Positions 1-21,058 of a stretch of 64,000 nt of DNA are shown piece after piece; position 1 is the first letter of the stretch, and each line of letters opens with the position of its first letter. Source of the DNA: Typha latifolia (lineage: Eukaryota > Streptophyta > Magnoliopsida > Poales > Typhaceae); the NCBI GenBank assembly GCA_019914945.1, contig CM034104.1, forward strand, positions 10,280,046 to 10,344,045. Reading direction: 5' to 3'. Position numbers and translations under genes: made by a program. The notes beneath the pieces are model-generated. The model made no database searches. It had not been told where the DNA came from and saw only the letters and a program-made list of their open reading frames with translations.

Positions 1-1280
1 ATTATATTTTTAAACTATGAAATCATAGTAACCCCATAATCTTGAATAATGTAATTTGTGGTCTTCATCAATCACATCTCTAGCCTTTCTTTTAGCTCTA
101 TGTGACTTAAACCAGCTAACATCAACCAACAATTATCTCCTAATTATATTTTGCAATAGAGCAACCTTCTATTTAGGATCATCTTTAAACTCCTTAGGTA
201 TTTGAAAGATAGGTAACATTAACAACTTTATTACAATTTAAAGGGAACCACATCAATCAAAAAGTGCATCATAAGACATCACTAAAAATCTTAGAAAACA
301 AATCGACAATCTAATGCTTTTTATATTACAGAAAGTATGTATATAGAGTTGGAGACCATAATAATTAAGGTATCTTTCTAAGTTATATTCTAATGAGATT
401 TAATTTATTACGACATTATAGTAGAATCTAATCTATTGGGGTTAATTGTATTTTACTCATTATGGTTTTGTTTAATTGTATAAAATTTTACTATTTTTAA
501 CTTAAGCACTTAACTCCGTGTGGTTTATACTACGATGCAATAATATTTTTTTCATCATATTTGACTAATCTAAATGCCAAATTTTAATATTCTCATTAGA
601 GACAAAATTATAGTGAATTAGATAAATTTTTGAATGCTTTTAAAATAAATAATATTAGTTGAATATCATATGACAATGATACCATATATATATTCAATAT
701 ATTTGTCGTATTTTTATTATCTGAAATTTAATTAGTATTATTTTAAATATATTTAAAAGTTTATTTAATCATTATATAATATTGTTCCTAAGGAAGATAT
801 TCAAATTCGACTTTTATGCTCGTCAAATATGATAAAAAAAATAATTATCACAGTTTAGTCTAGACATTAAATGAGAGTAATACATATCGATATCGCAATA
901 AGGTTATTGATATCTTTTTATAGTTAACTCGATGAAAGTTTAATTAAATTTTATCTTCTTAATTATATTTTAAATATTTTTATATATCTCTTATTAGTTT
1001 AAAATTATTTAAACTAAAATTTAATAACATACGAAAATAGAGAACTAAATTTAGATTAAAATCTACTTCTATAGGGTTAAGAATTAAAGTTAATTTGTCT
1101 AGTTAACTGATAGGTTATATAAATTAAGGTCTAATTATATTATTATAAAGTCTAAGTGAGAAATCTTAGCTGAAGAAAAAAATGTTTAACCGCACAAACT
1201 CTAATTTTTATATATTTTTTTAATGTATTTGGTGTTGAAATCGGTATCGGATGCTACTGGCCGTTAGATTAGGTTTGTAA
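1..1280. other. AT-rich intergenic, no gene seen
   Basis: Very AT-rich DNA upstream of the NOL12-like gene. I see no open frame longer than noise, no terminal repeats and no recognisable element. It is best read as intergenic or distal promoter sequence. Confidence 0.6.
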
Positions 1281-1292
1281 ATTATAGTGGGA

Positions 1293-1300
1293 TATAAATA
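1293..1300 (+). promoter_or_regulatory. Putative TATA box of the NOL12-like gene
   Basis: TATAAATA lies about 100 bp before the chosen ATG at 1396. A plant TATA box at this spot would start transcription near 1320-1330, leaving a purine-rich (GA) leader of roughly 70 nt. It is the only good TATA match in the 150 bp before the coding exon. Inferred from sequence only. Confidence 0.5.
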
Positions 1301-1395
1301 TTCGAATTTCCTCGAATTAAAATTGGTTTCCTGTGGAGACTGCAGCCCTCCGCAGAGGAAAAGAGGAGAGAGAGAGAGGGGAGCGGCGGCGAGAG

Positions 1396-3124
1396 ATGGA
1401 GGAAGACGAGATGGAGATGGAAGGAGAAGTGGTGGTTGGGCAGATGCCCACCGTGATGGTCCCCCGCCACATCAACAAGAGGGCTCTCAAGAACAAGGCC
1501 CTCTCCGTTGGATTCAACGACAAGGAGCTTAGGCACGGATCCCTTTCTCGTTTTTATCGTTCTCTTCCAGTCGAAAAATTAGATTTTTTTTTCCTCATGT
1601 GGGGTACGTTGGAAATCGAGTTTATTTGCTGCGGTTCTTTTTCTCTGATCATTCGTTTCCTTGTGGTTTAAGCACCAACTCTCTGTTCTTCTCTCTTGGT
1701 TAAAAAAAAGATCAGTTTTTTTATGTTATTTGGATGCTATATTCATTTTAGGGGTCTGCTTCACGAGAGTTGGAAATTAAATTAGGAAGAAACTATTTGT
1801 GGTGAAAAGTTTTGTTAGGGACCTTAATGCAGGTTAAAGTTCAGAAAGTGAATACTTTTCTTGCTCTTAGTATATTTGCTTCTAGTTCCATAGCTTGTAG
1901 AAGATTAAGAAGTGAAAAAAAAGCCATCCTGGAGTTCTTTTTAACCATATGGTTAACTGTGCCTGGGGATCACATATTGGCAAAACATGTGCTTGTGTCC
2001 GAAATCATAGATGGAAGTTTAGCACTCAAATTGGACTTCTGAGTAAACTTCTCTTGTGAAGATTGAGGTGGTATGCTAATGTTGAAACGACATTGGATTT
2101 TCAGAGGCTTGAGTTGCCTTCCAGGATTTACTCTCCAAATGTTAATTCATGTGGATTGCGTACAGTACATGGAGATCTTTCCTTTTCTCTCTTATATCTA
2201 ACTAGAACTTGTTTCAACAGGGACTTTGTTACTGGCTTCCACAAGAGAAAGAAGAAAAGAAGAAAAGAAGCTGAGAAGCAGCTGCAAGAGAAGGAGAGAC
2301 TGAGGCGTATTGAGGCCCGTAAGAAGGTAGCACTCTCATCTGCATTTGTTTCAGTAATGTATCATGTCTCTCTAATCTCTATATTCTTCTAATGTATCAC
2401 ATAATTAACTTGTTCTAGGTCATGATATTGTCGATCATGCCTAATCTTTGATTGAAATATTGTCGAGTGAAATCTCATTGTAGACTCTGGTTTCTTCTGA
2501 TTAAACTGCTATAAAATTCAGAATGTAGTCATGTACTATGATCATCTTTTCTCATCAACATATTGGTAAACAACCGTAAATTAGAAGGCCCCACAACTAA
2601 ATCAGCAAACCTTCAGTACTGTTGACAAATGGAACCTACCCGTCATAGTAGTGAAATCTAAGCAAGACAGGCTCTCGCCACAAGTCATATAGTACTGGTT
2701 GTATGGTTATCAACTTCGTTGGTTGCATTAGGTCCATAAAAACAAGGATTACCACTTTCACATTTTAGGCTTGAATATAGCCTAGATAAATGGATAAATT
2801 TAACTTATGAGATGGAAATTATGTTCATAAATAAGCCAAAGAATCAAGGGAATTTGGCACACACAAAAAATCCCCTACCTTTATCACTTTTTCCAAAAAA
2901 AGCCCCTATTGTTTAAAGGAAAAATACATATTTAACACCTTAGGCTAATTTTAACTCACCTCACCTTAAAATATAAGAATCTAGAAAGAAATATTTGATC
3001 TTATTCAATGTGAAATTTTCAAATTTCTAAGCTATGAAGCATGGATATTGATATGTTCATACAATAAATCTTCAAAAATAAGGACACGATACACTTAAGA
3101 TATTTAGATCTTATATGTATATAT

Positions 3125-3196
<72 letters not shown>

Positions 3197-6100
3197 CAGT
3201 GAATTTTGTACTTAAATTTTCTTAATTGCGGAATTATATATAATTGTTGCATATGAGAGTTTATATAATTAGACCTCCAATTTATCCACTAAAAAGAACT
3301 ATCATTTATAACAAAGTCTAATATATTATGTAGTATATTACTAACTAAGATGTAAGATAAGTGAGCAAATTTTAATCTATTAATAAGAAGAAAATGACCA
3401 TTGTAAACTGATCTCCTAATGTAGATCATAAAATAATTAAGTGAACTCGATCTTTTCACGAAGAGAAACCTTTTAGATCTGATAAGAAATGAAATGTAAT
3501 ATTCTCTTTCAATTTGATTCATTGATAGGAATCTCAAAAGCATCCAAATGGATATTGTAAGGAAGTATCCGATATGTATCCAAAAGTATTCGGCGAGTAC
3601 TGTATCCAGATGGATATGATTACTCATCAATGTTGATAAGACCTCATATGTAATGGTTTTACCCTCACAATTATATACTTTTCATTTCAATTATTCCTAC
3701 AAAGTATTATGTTTTTCAATTTTAAATTATATAAATGGTTATTCAAGCTATTATCTCAGCAAGAGTATTTTGGTAGTTTGAGAAGTATAGTTACTTAATT
3801 TATGATATGGTAACATTAGCGTGTTGTAATAGTAATACTAGGGTGTTAATTGGAAATCTTTTGTAAAAGGAGGGGGCTTTTTTTTAGGAAAAAAGATAAG
3901 GTAGGTTTCGAACCATAAAAACTCCAGAATGTAGGGTTTGTTCAAAAATTTCTGACAAATCAAATGCACCAAAATGACAAGTAGAAACTGTAGTATATTA
4001 CAATTACATACTAGTGCTGTAGCTTTATTGGAGATGAAATGCTCTACTTACGATTGATATAAAATTTGAACCTGAGAGGAAGTATTTGGATGGCCTGCAA
4101 CATTACATAGTTGCTATGCAGTATTGGGAAGATATCCTCTAAATTGTGTTGAGCAAGTTTTAAGCAGCGGAAGATTTCTAGTTCGAGATAGTAAATTAAA
4201 AAAAATGCTCTTTCTAGAATATGCTAACTTCCTACCGTGTCACAGCTTACAAGATGTAATTCTTGTGCAACTTTAACTTCATTGCTTCTATGAATATCAT
4301 GCAAATATATCTTGTTTGGATGATTGATAAATCTGGTGAGAATGAGTTTTGGCTTTAAAAGAGATGTCATTGGTAAGATATGGAAACATTGGATCAATTA
4401 AGTAGAACATGTAAGAATAGAATAGCAGGAAGGATGCTAAAGAAAACTAGAAGGGACAATAACAGTTTAGGACAATCTGACATTGTTTTTAGGTGAACTA
4501 AGAAACACGAATACTTCTATATTCTTATTGTATCCGTATTGGATATTATACTCGTCAAATACTTTTGGATACATCGGATACTTCCTTAAAGGATTAATGT
4601 ATCTGAATCTTTAAAAATGAATTTAATATTGTGGATACTTCTTAAGGGCTTTTTGGAAATTTCTTAGATACTTATTAGGTTCCTATCAATAGAAGTCAAA
4701 TCGAAGGAGACTATCACTTTTCATTTCTTATTGGATCTAGAAGGTTTCTTTTTGTGAAAAGATTGAGTTTACTTGTCTCTTTTATGATCTATATTAGGAA
4801 ATCATGTTACAATGGTCAATTTCATTTGATTTATAAATTAAATTACTTATTTATCTTACATCTTAGTTAGCAATATATTATGCAATACTAGTTCTTTGTT
4901 ATGAATGGAGTTTTTTTAATAATTTAATTGAATATCTCCTTTTATAACTATCATACACAAATAATATAGGATTTCTCAATTAAGAAAATGAAAATACAAA
5001 AAGTTCACTGATTCATATATATATGAGCTGTGTATCCTAGGCGTATTGTATCCCTATTTTTTAGGATTTGCCGTATTGTTTCTATATTTGTATCCCATAT
5101 AAGTATCCGTGTTTTAAGTAGGTGACACATTAAATCCAAGAATCCAAGCTCTAACTGTTCATATAATAATATGTTGTAGAACTTGTGAATGAGAATCTTT
5201 GATGATGTGAAAGATATTTTGATGCATATGCCTTGATCCTTTTTGTTCTTAATAGTTTACGTTTCAATCAATGATGTTTCAAACATTCACCGATACTATT
5301 TTTTTCGCTAAATTTTGAATAAAACTATTTCTTGACCTATATGTCGTATTAAATAACCTTTTGCTAATCTATGCAAAGTCTGTTGGTTTTGAATTACAAA
5401 GGAAGGATGAATTTGTTGTTTGCTTCTCATCGATTGAAGCTAATTCTTTCCTCAGTGGGAGATGATAAAATAAAATGTAACTCATCGAAAAGCAGTTATG
5501 TTTTGGATACTCTCTAAAAACTGCTGTAGATTTTTATATCATCCATGTTCAGCTATGAAGCATGACGCCAACAGGACATTGGCAAACCTATACTGGAGAC
5601 AATTAAATCCTCAGAGTCAAATTTATACAACTCAGTGGAAATATGCTGGAGACGTTGAAATATCAAATTGTTTCTCAGTATAAATATACTGCCACAACAT
5701 TTATTTAACTTCAGGCCGCAAACATTTATAAAACTTGTCAAATCTGGCCATTTAGGCTATGAAAAAATGTACATATACTTTCAGACTAACCCTGCCTATC
5801 AGCTTAGATCCTGTCCGGATTAGCTTAGATCAACATGAATGCCCACTGCATTGCATGCAACCTCCAGACTATATTGTACTGTGTAGCACAAGTGATTTGC
5901 ACACAAAGACTGCATATGAGATTCATACATGACTTCTAGACTGCCTCTTAGAGCATCATTAGACAAACTTTTGTACCAACATTCTTTTATTTTCTTTTCT
6001 TTTCCTAGAGTTGGGGTATTTTGCTTGTTTTACCGTTTATTCATGGTAGTTGGGTAGGGTTCGTGCTAAACTACCAGGCAGATATATTGTTGCTCATTAT

Positions 6101-6704
6101 ATTGGCTTTATTAACATTGCTGCTCTTTTTTTCCTTTGCGGCAGAGGAAGCAAGAGAAAGAATTGGCTTTATATGGTAGAGTTTTATCATCTGAAAATCC
6201 GGCATGCACTGGGCCAGAACATGATGATGCTGATAATGCTGACAATGACTATGAAAAAGATGAACTTGATTTACCTGCATCAGTTTCTGGTAACTTTTGC
6301 TTGTCTAGTTTTTTTTTATTAATTAAAAAAAAGATAATATGGTCTATGATGTTTTTTGTTTCTTATTTTATTGTTTTATAGTTTTGACGAAATTTTACTG
6401 GCCTACTCTAAGGTATCTTTTCCTTTTTCTTGTTTTTTTTTATGAAGAAACAAAGACTTATGAAGATGGCCCTACTAAAATTACTGTCACTACCCGTGAA
6501 ATCTCACATGAATATGATGATCTGAGACCTAATCCCGTCGTCATCGTCCCTAAGCCTACCATTACAGCTGAAAAGAATAATTGCCTGGCTCCTAAGAAGA
6601 GGCCGCTGAAGAAAGTTTCCAAGCATAAATCAAGCAAGAACAAGAAGAAGAAGAAGTCTGGATTACGAAAGAAGGATAAAAGGGTTAGAGGAAAGACCAT
6701 GTGA
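1396..6704 (+). CDS. Nucleolar protein 12 / RRP17 (Nop25) family rRNA-processing protein
   Basis: Spliced gene. Exons are 1396-1532, 2221-2326, 6145-6289 and 6448-6704 (stop TGA 6702-6704), 645 nt in all, giving 214 aa with phases 2, 0 and 1 at the joins. The Nop25 domain runs from about residue 17 to 95, with the family core RALKNKALSVGF, then DFVTGFHKRKKKRRKEA and RRIEARKKRKQEKE. An acidic middle follows (DDADNADNDYEKDE). The C-terminal 45 residues are almost all Lys/Arg, as expected for nucleolar localisation. The family (yeast Rrp17, human NOL12) acts in the 5' processing of large-subunit rRNA. The ATG at 1396 is chosen because the in-frame ATG at 1333 would sit almost at the predicted transcription start and would add 21 non-conserved residues. 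The first intron appears to begin with GC rather than GT, and the second (2327-6144) carries a foldback element. The family call is firm; the exon 1 end is less certain. Confidence 0.88.
1533..2220 (+). other. Intron 1 of NOL12-like gene, apparent GC-AG intron
   Basis: Joining KELR to DFVTGFHK, as the family requires, forces the donor to ..CTTAG|GCACGG and the acceptor to TTTCAACAG|GGAC. No GT donor with the right phase lies nearby, so the first two intron bases are GC. The donor context is weaker than the usual GC-AG consensus AG|GCAAGT. Confidence 0.6.
3031..5120. mobile_element. Foldback TIR element with GGATAC-rich ends, in NOL12 intron 2
   Basis: The left arm (about 3031-3625) and right arm (about 4500-5120) are inverted copies of each other. 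Landmarks: CTATGAAGCATGGATATTG at 3032 against the reverse complement of the ..TATCCGTGTTTTAAG end near 5115; CAAAAGTATTCGG near 3582 against CAAATACTTTTGG near 4556; CATCTTAGTTAG in both arms. A unique spacer lies between about 3630 and 4490. No transposase frame survives. Related single arms occur at 36012, 37985 and 55314, so this is a dispersed non-autonomous DNA transposon family. The superfamily is not clear, because no clean target duplication could be read. Confidence 0.65.
3129..3196. repeat. (CT)25 microsatellite followed by (AT)n
   Basis: A perfect CT dinucleotide run from 3129 to 3178 passes directly into AT repeats up to about 3196. It lies inside the left arm of the foldback element; the right arm keeps only a short AT tract at the matching place (about 5015-5025). 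Confidence 0.95.
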
Positions 6705-7340
6705 TAGTTGTATTGCTGGTGTTTTAATTTTAGGAGTATGACTAGTGAAAAGCTTAGCTACTTAAATTTTCCTCCTGTGTAAACATAATAGACGTACGCT
6801 TTTCATTGCCCCTATTGCTTGTTGAGTCCCTCTAATTAACTTGCTGCTGTAATCAATATATGGTTTTTACTAATCCTTCTGAAAATGCTCCAAAAAATTA
6901 TACCAGGAAGCTGCTGGTGTAACCATTCTGCAGTTGTTGATAGATTTACGTTCATAGCATTTACAGTAGAGAATTGTACCGCATAGTTTGAAAGGAAAAA
7001 AAAAATGGATTCAACTCTTACTCCAAACAATATTGTAGAGAAATTGTTTGTTTGGTGGCTTGGCTCGATTTGATTAATATCTTAACAGTGCGGTTAGTTT
7101 GAAGGAACAGTTCGGTAGCATAATAGCTTAGAGCAGGTTTCGGCGGTGGTGACACATATAGAATAATTCGGTAGCATAATAGCTTGGAGCAGGTTTTAGC
7201 GGTAGTGAAACATATGACTTGAAGTCTAGACTAGGCAGTTAAATGCTTAGTGAGGCTTAAAGTGTTTTTGTATTTAAGGATGATTGGTTTTTTGTCCAAT
7301 ATATATCTAGCCTTAGAACTTATGAATGCTAAAAAAAAAA
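6705..7340. other. 3' flank of NOL12-like gene, part of the convergent intergenic region
   Basis: This holds the 3' UTR and downstream flank of the NOL12-like gene. No perfect AATAAA signal is obvious just after the stop. A short near-duplicate occurs at about 7105-7135 and 7165-7195 (TTCGGTAGCATAATAGCTT). Otherwise I see nothing. Confidence 0.45.
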
Positions 7341-7775
7341 GTTAAATATATATTATACTTTTATACTTTTGTTTAAAATTGTTATTATTTTTTATATTTT
7401 AAAAAATTTCAAATTAGTCCTCGTAGTAATAACTAAAGTGAATCTATTAAATGTTTCATCTAATTTAACTAACCTGCCCAAATAATTTTTATACTTAGTT
7501 TTTCGCTCAATTTTTTATATTTTATGCTTACCCAAATATTCGCAGTCTACTTCCTTACCTTAAAAAATGAGAATCAAATTTTTTTTTCTCTTCGTTCTGT
7601 ACCTCTCCACTAAGAGGGTGGTGCGGTGGTGGCAGTGAGGTGAGTCAAGAGTTAGGGATATTTTAATAATTTACATATTTTTAGTTAAGTTGAATGAAAA
7701 AAATTAAAAGTCTAACTTTAATATAAGTATAAGAATTAATTTGAAACTTTTCTTAGTATAGAAGTAAAGTAATAT
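7341..7775. mobile_element. Possible MITE, GTTAAATATATT family
   Basis: The left end, GTTAAATATATATTATAC followed by TTCAAATTAGTCCTCG, is partly mirrored on the right by sequence around 7720-7775 (AGTATAAGAATTAATTTGAAAC). The same left end recurs at 19952 and 60989, the latter with a clearer matching right end. No coding capacity. Boundaries are approximate. Confidence 0.4.
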
Positions 7776-8197
7776 TACGCTGAGTCGGTAATTTATGTAA
7801 CTAAAAAAAAAATTAAAGGGGCAAAAATGAGCTGGATATAATTTTAAGTTTCAAAAAATTAGACAAGAACGAAAGGTAATGAGTTTGGATAAATTAGAGG
7901 CTGTGGCCTGAGAACAAAATAGATAATCTGCAAGGATAAAAAATCACCTCATCAGGCTGCATTGGAAGACCAGCATACCCAATTTAACTTTGTTCATGCA
8001 TCACATCATCATCTCCAGTTCAGTTTCGTTAAGAAGCCATTTGCCAGAAGCAGGGAACAAATATCATAAATGAAAAGAAAATGTTAACTATACAAGAAGC
8101 TGGGAGATTCTGCACAACCCCAGCTTTCTATATGATATGAGATTTTTGTTCTTTACATTTTGCACAGAGAGATGCCTTATTTCTGTATGAACTGTTA

Positions 8198-17161
<8,964 letters not shown>

Positions 17162-17440
17162 CACCCTGAGATCCTCCTTCCTCTCCCAACGATCAAACCA
17201 TTGGTTCTCCCAAGAAGTTGACGAGGAAACCCTAGGTTTCCCGGCAAGAGGCACGAGTAGTAAGCTAGATACGGGCGGGGCTTTGCCCTTGAAGACAAGA
17301 TGTTCGACGAAGTGCGCCTAAAGAATGGAACAGAGAAAGCAAAACGCTATGAATGGAAGAGAGAGAAAGAGAGGAGAAGGGAAGAGAAGGGAGAAGAAGG
17401 GAAGAGAAGGAAGATAAAATAAAGGGGAGAGTGTGGAGGT
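17162..17440 (-). promoter_or_regulatory. 5' leader and core promoter region of the hexokinase-like gene
   Basis: Upstream of the hexokinase ATG the minus strand is strongly CT-rich (17335-17425), like the pyrimidine patches of plant core promoters and leaders. An in-frame ATG at 17254-17252 opens an extra 31 codons that join the hexokinase frame with no stop. There is no clear TATA box close by. The transcription start is not determined. Confidence 0.45.
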
Positions 17441-18180
17441 TCATTTTGTTAATTGTTTGCTAAATAATTTAGGAAATTTTGCATATGATATCCTAAATTT
17501 TAGCAATTGATGATTTATTTCCCTTAAATTGAAAAATCCACAAAAATCTGCTATAATTTTGGCTAGTAAATCCTATTTACCTCATATTACACCTTTAAAG
17601 AATAAAAATAAGATTAAATATATTTTATAATACTCTAATATACTAGAAATTTTATTTTGTATTACTATAATTTTGTGCATTATTTAAGCTCTATACCGTT
17701 AGATTTTTCATCCAAGAGTTAAAATCTCTTTTTAATTTAAATAAAAGTTATTTTGTATCACTTTCTCTTATTTAATTAACAAAAAAATCATTAAAATTAA
17801 TTTGTTATTCTGATTAATTACATTTTTATTTATAATTACTATTTTCTTTTTAAAAAAACACTAATCCAAATATTTTTTTGTTGCATTTTTTTTTTTAAAT
17901 TGGTCTCTGTAGTTTGATCTTTATAAAGAATAGTCCACATGGTACGTATGCAACTTGATAAAATTTATTTCCAAACAATTTGCACTATCAAATTACGTCA
18001 CTTTTTAGTTTTCTTTTTTAACCCTCCAGGGGGCAAATTACACACTTTCTTTCACTAATTAATTTTAAATTACATAAGAGAAGGTTTGCTCAAATTAAGA
18101 GGCGGGGACGCAAATCACGAAAGTGCAGGGTGGTATGTGAATATTTGCCAGTAATTTAATATAATTTAATATAATTTAAT
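17441..18180. other. AT-rich intergenic
   Basis: AT-rich sequence upstream of the hexokinase gene, ending in three short direct repeats of TTTAATATAA (about 18155-18180). No genes or clear transposon ends. Confidence 0.45.
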
Positions 18181-18530
18181 TTCACAGCGCAATAAATAAC
18201 GCTTTTGAGTGGCGTGGAGAGTGAGTGCGAGTCAGCCGGGCGGTGCCTACTTTCGAAAGGTACCCACAATGACTAGATTACCCCCAAATAAATTGGCAAA
18301 TTACGGATACCGACAACTGTGCGTTTGACTTGGGTCGGTTAGTACGATACGGTGATAGCGACGCCTCGGCTCCTTTTTTACCTCGCAAAAATGGCTTAAA
18401 TATTAGGCGTTGGAATGGGTCTTATTTACGACATTACCACTTATGTAATTGCGCTTTTGACCGTCCCAGTCAGCGCTTTGACCGGATTCGTACAAGGGCA
18501 AAATAGGAAGAGAGTGCTATATCTTTTTAT
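18181..18530. promoter_or_regulatory. GC-richer island, promoter-like, no attached gene
   Basis: About 350 bp with clearly higher GC content than its surroundings. It has blocks such as GAGTCAGCCGGGCGGTGCC, GATAGCGACGCCTCGG and TTTGACCGTCCCAGTCAGCG, including W-box-like TTTGAC(C/T) motifs at three places. No open frame or exon can be recognised in or next to it. It could be a distal promoter, a relic of a gene 5' end, or part of an unrecognised repeat. Confidence 0.3.
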
Positions 18531-20455
18531 CTGTTGACCTAATTTAAAAAATAATAATAGATTTGATTATTTGGACTTCTTATTTGCGGAGGAATAAATA
18601 GGTAAATATTACGTGAATAAATGCCAATCTAATTTCGAACTTATTCTTTTAAGTATTTAATTGTCACTAAATTTATTGGACTCTTTAAGAATTATAATTA
18701 CGAAAATTTCCTTTTAAAGGAATGTTTATGGTATATTCCTACCTAATAGGTGGCTAGGATTAAAATATTCTGATTCCTTATATATTTGGATCCTAATATA
18801 TCCTCTTATAGTATGAGATCATATAATGTTTAACATATCTTTCAGAGTGTTTCGGATAATCTATATAAGGTAAGTTTTTTTTCTCTTCATTATTTAGAGA
18901 TATTAAATTAATAAAGTATTATACAATTTCTTTTCGAGAAAAGTGATAATTGATTTCAATAATAATTATAATATCTTAAAAGATTTAATGGGCAATGATA
19001 ATTATTATATTTGAAAAGTTGTTTATTGGCAATTATGTGAAAAGGACCCTTCATCTTTGAGAATAAGAATGTGATACAAAATATTAGCTCTATGGTACAT
19101 TGACGTCAGTGATTACTTCCATCTTTTATGGATATGATATTAGGGAGTCATCTACGTTGGAAAACTAGCTTAACGTTGTCATCACAGTGACATAATTGCT
19201 TAAGTAAGTAATACACTTGCTTAAAAAGGACAAATAGTGAAAAATAATATTATGCAAGGTTATATTTGAAAAAAAGAAGAAGAGAAATTACAGGTAACAC
19301 CCTATATTTTAACTATATTACAAATAAGCCATTGTTTTTCATTAATTATTTATTAAGAATCTTCTATTTGTTAAAAATGTCAAGCTATACGTCTATAACC
19401 AACCATTTGATAGATAATATAATTTAATCCGATCATCATCAGGTTAATTTAAATTTTAGAACCAATTAAGCCTTCAAAATAACTGGAGACAAATTAAATT
19501 CCAATTTTCAACAAAATATGATCAAATGAAGCCTTAAAATATTAAATTGCATCGGAATGCGTAATCTCACCAGATTAACGAATTGAAAACTACTATTACT
19601 TAATCTCAAATATCATTCTAAAAAGGTGAGATAAGAGTAATTTAAAAAATAAAAAAAAAATATTATTTAAAATAGATGAAATATTATACTTTTTATTATG
19701 TTCTATTTGGTGTATTTGAATTAAACTAAACTGAGATTGTTGCTCAATATTAATTTGAGCCTTTATTTATAAAGAATAAGAGGATATTACCTTTTTTATA
19801 ATTTAGACAGAATATAGGACGTTATTTTGTAATTCTTTCTTAATTTTTAAAAGAGTATTGTGTTTATTTTATATGTATAGTTAAATTGATTTATCTCAAT
19901 GATAGCCAAACTAATGATTAAATGTCTATCTATTAAGTAATAAAAGTTAAAATGTTAAATATATTTATCCTCGTATATATACTTATGTTTAAAATCACTT
20001 TACTCCTTATACTTTAAAAAATAAAATTTGAAAGAGTCCTTGTTTGTTTGCATAATTCTATTATTTTAATAATAAATTATTTTCATATATTCACACTCTC
20101 TTGAGGTTCTATTAAATTTTCATCAAAATTATGACATTAATTTCTCTTTCATATTTATTACATTATATTATATTTCAAAAAAAAAACTATTCCTTAGAAA
20201 GTTATTACATTTAAAATAGAGTAATAAGGCAGTAAATAATTTAGCATATTTAATAATAAAACATTTAATTTGCTGCAATTTATATACAAAAAGGAATAAA
20301 AAAAATTTCCTAGTAATGCACTGAGCTTTTCAGCATTTATTTTTTCATAAAAATACTAATCAAATTGACTCATTGAAAAGTTATTTGCACTAAAAATTCA
20401 CTTAATTTTCAATTTCTCCTTAATGCCTTTTTTTTTTTCTTTGACTTTACCCTTT
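18531..20455. other. AT-rich intergenic with a MITE end
   Basis: Mostly featureless AT-rich DNA. At about 19952-20040 it carries the left-end sequence GTTAAATATATTTATCC...ACTTATGTTTAAAATC, shared with the repeats at 7341 and 60989; no matching right end was found. No genes. Confidence 0.45.
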
Positions 20456-20860
20456 TTCACTCGGTGTCTAAGGGTAAAAGTCAAACTTATCAGTATTTTT
20501 TACTGACATTTTCAGTAAAACAAATGTACATCTTTTTGGGGAACGGTAATTAGAGTTTGGGAGAGGGCTAGTTTGGTCAACAACTCTCTGGAACGTACGG
20601 CTCAGATCGACGGCGAGATAATTGGTACAGGATGGGTCCCACTCCCGAGTTTTGTTCTGGCAGTGCCACGTCATGGGTATGACAAGTACAAGCTAGCACT
20701 TTGTCCCCTGGCCGGTGAGGGGCCCTTTGTCTGGATAAAATTACCCAAAATGTTCGACAGATAGGGGGGCGGGGGCGGGGGCGGAAGAAGAAATGGACGT
20801 AGAGACTAGAGACGATTATTCTGGGAAAGGGAAATAGCTGCAGTCTCATTTATAAATACG
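20456..20860. promoter_or_regulatory. GC-rich promoter-like region with G-run and TATA box
   Basis: A sharp composition change. It contains GTGCCACGTCATGG (an ACGT-core element at about 20664), the G-run GGGGGGCGGGGGCGGGGGCG at 20764-20783, and TATAAATA at 20851-20858. This order resembles a plus-strand plant promoter, yet the following sequence is AT-rich with no coding frame. Possible readings are the promoter of a non-coding transcript, a gene relic, or a transposon terminus. The open frames within it are not supported as proteins. Confidence 0.35.
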
Positions 20861-21058
20861 TTGTAATTAACTCTTTCGTTTTTTTTTTAACTGACCATCA
20901 ATTTTTTTCATACATTATATTTTAATATTATTAATAATCTCATTAATTATTTTTTATTATAAGCACTAAATATGTACCGATCAAATGTTAAAAAAGGATA
21001 AATATTAATAAATTAATATTTTACAAAATTAAAATATATTTAGATTATAATAATAAAT
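20861..21058. other. AT-rich intergenic
   Basis: Nothing recognised apart from poly-T and ATT-rich runs. Confidence 0.4.

Noticed and set aside
1282..1536. 84-codon minus-strand frame over NOL12 exon 1
   Set aside because: It is the antisense shadow of the GA-rich leader and first exon; no family resemblance.
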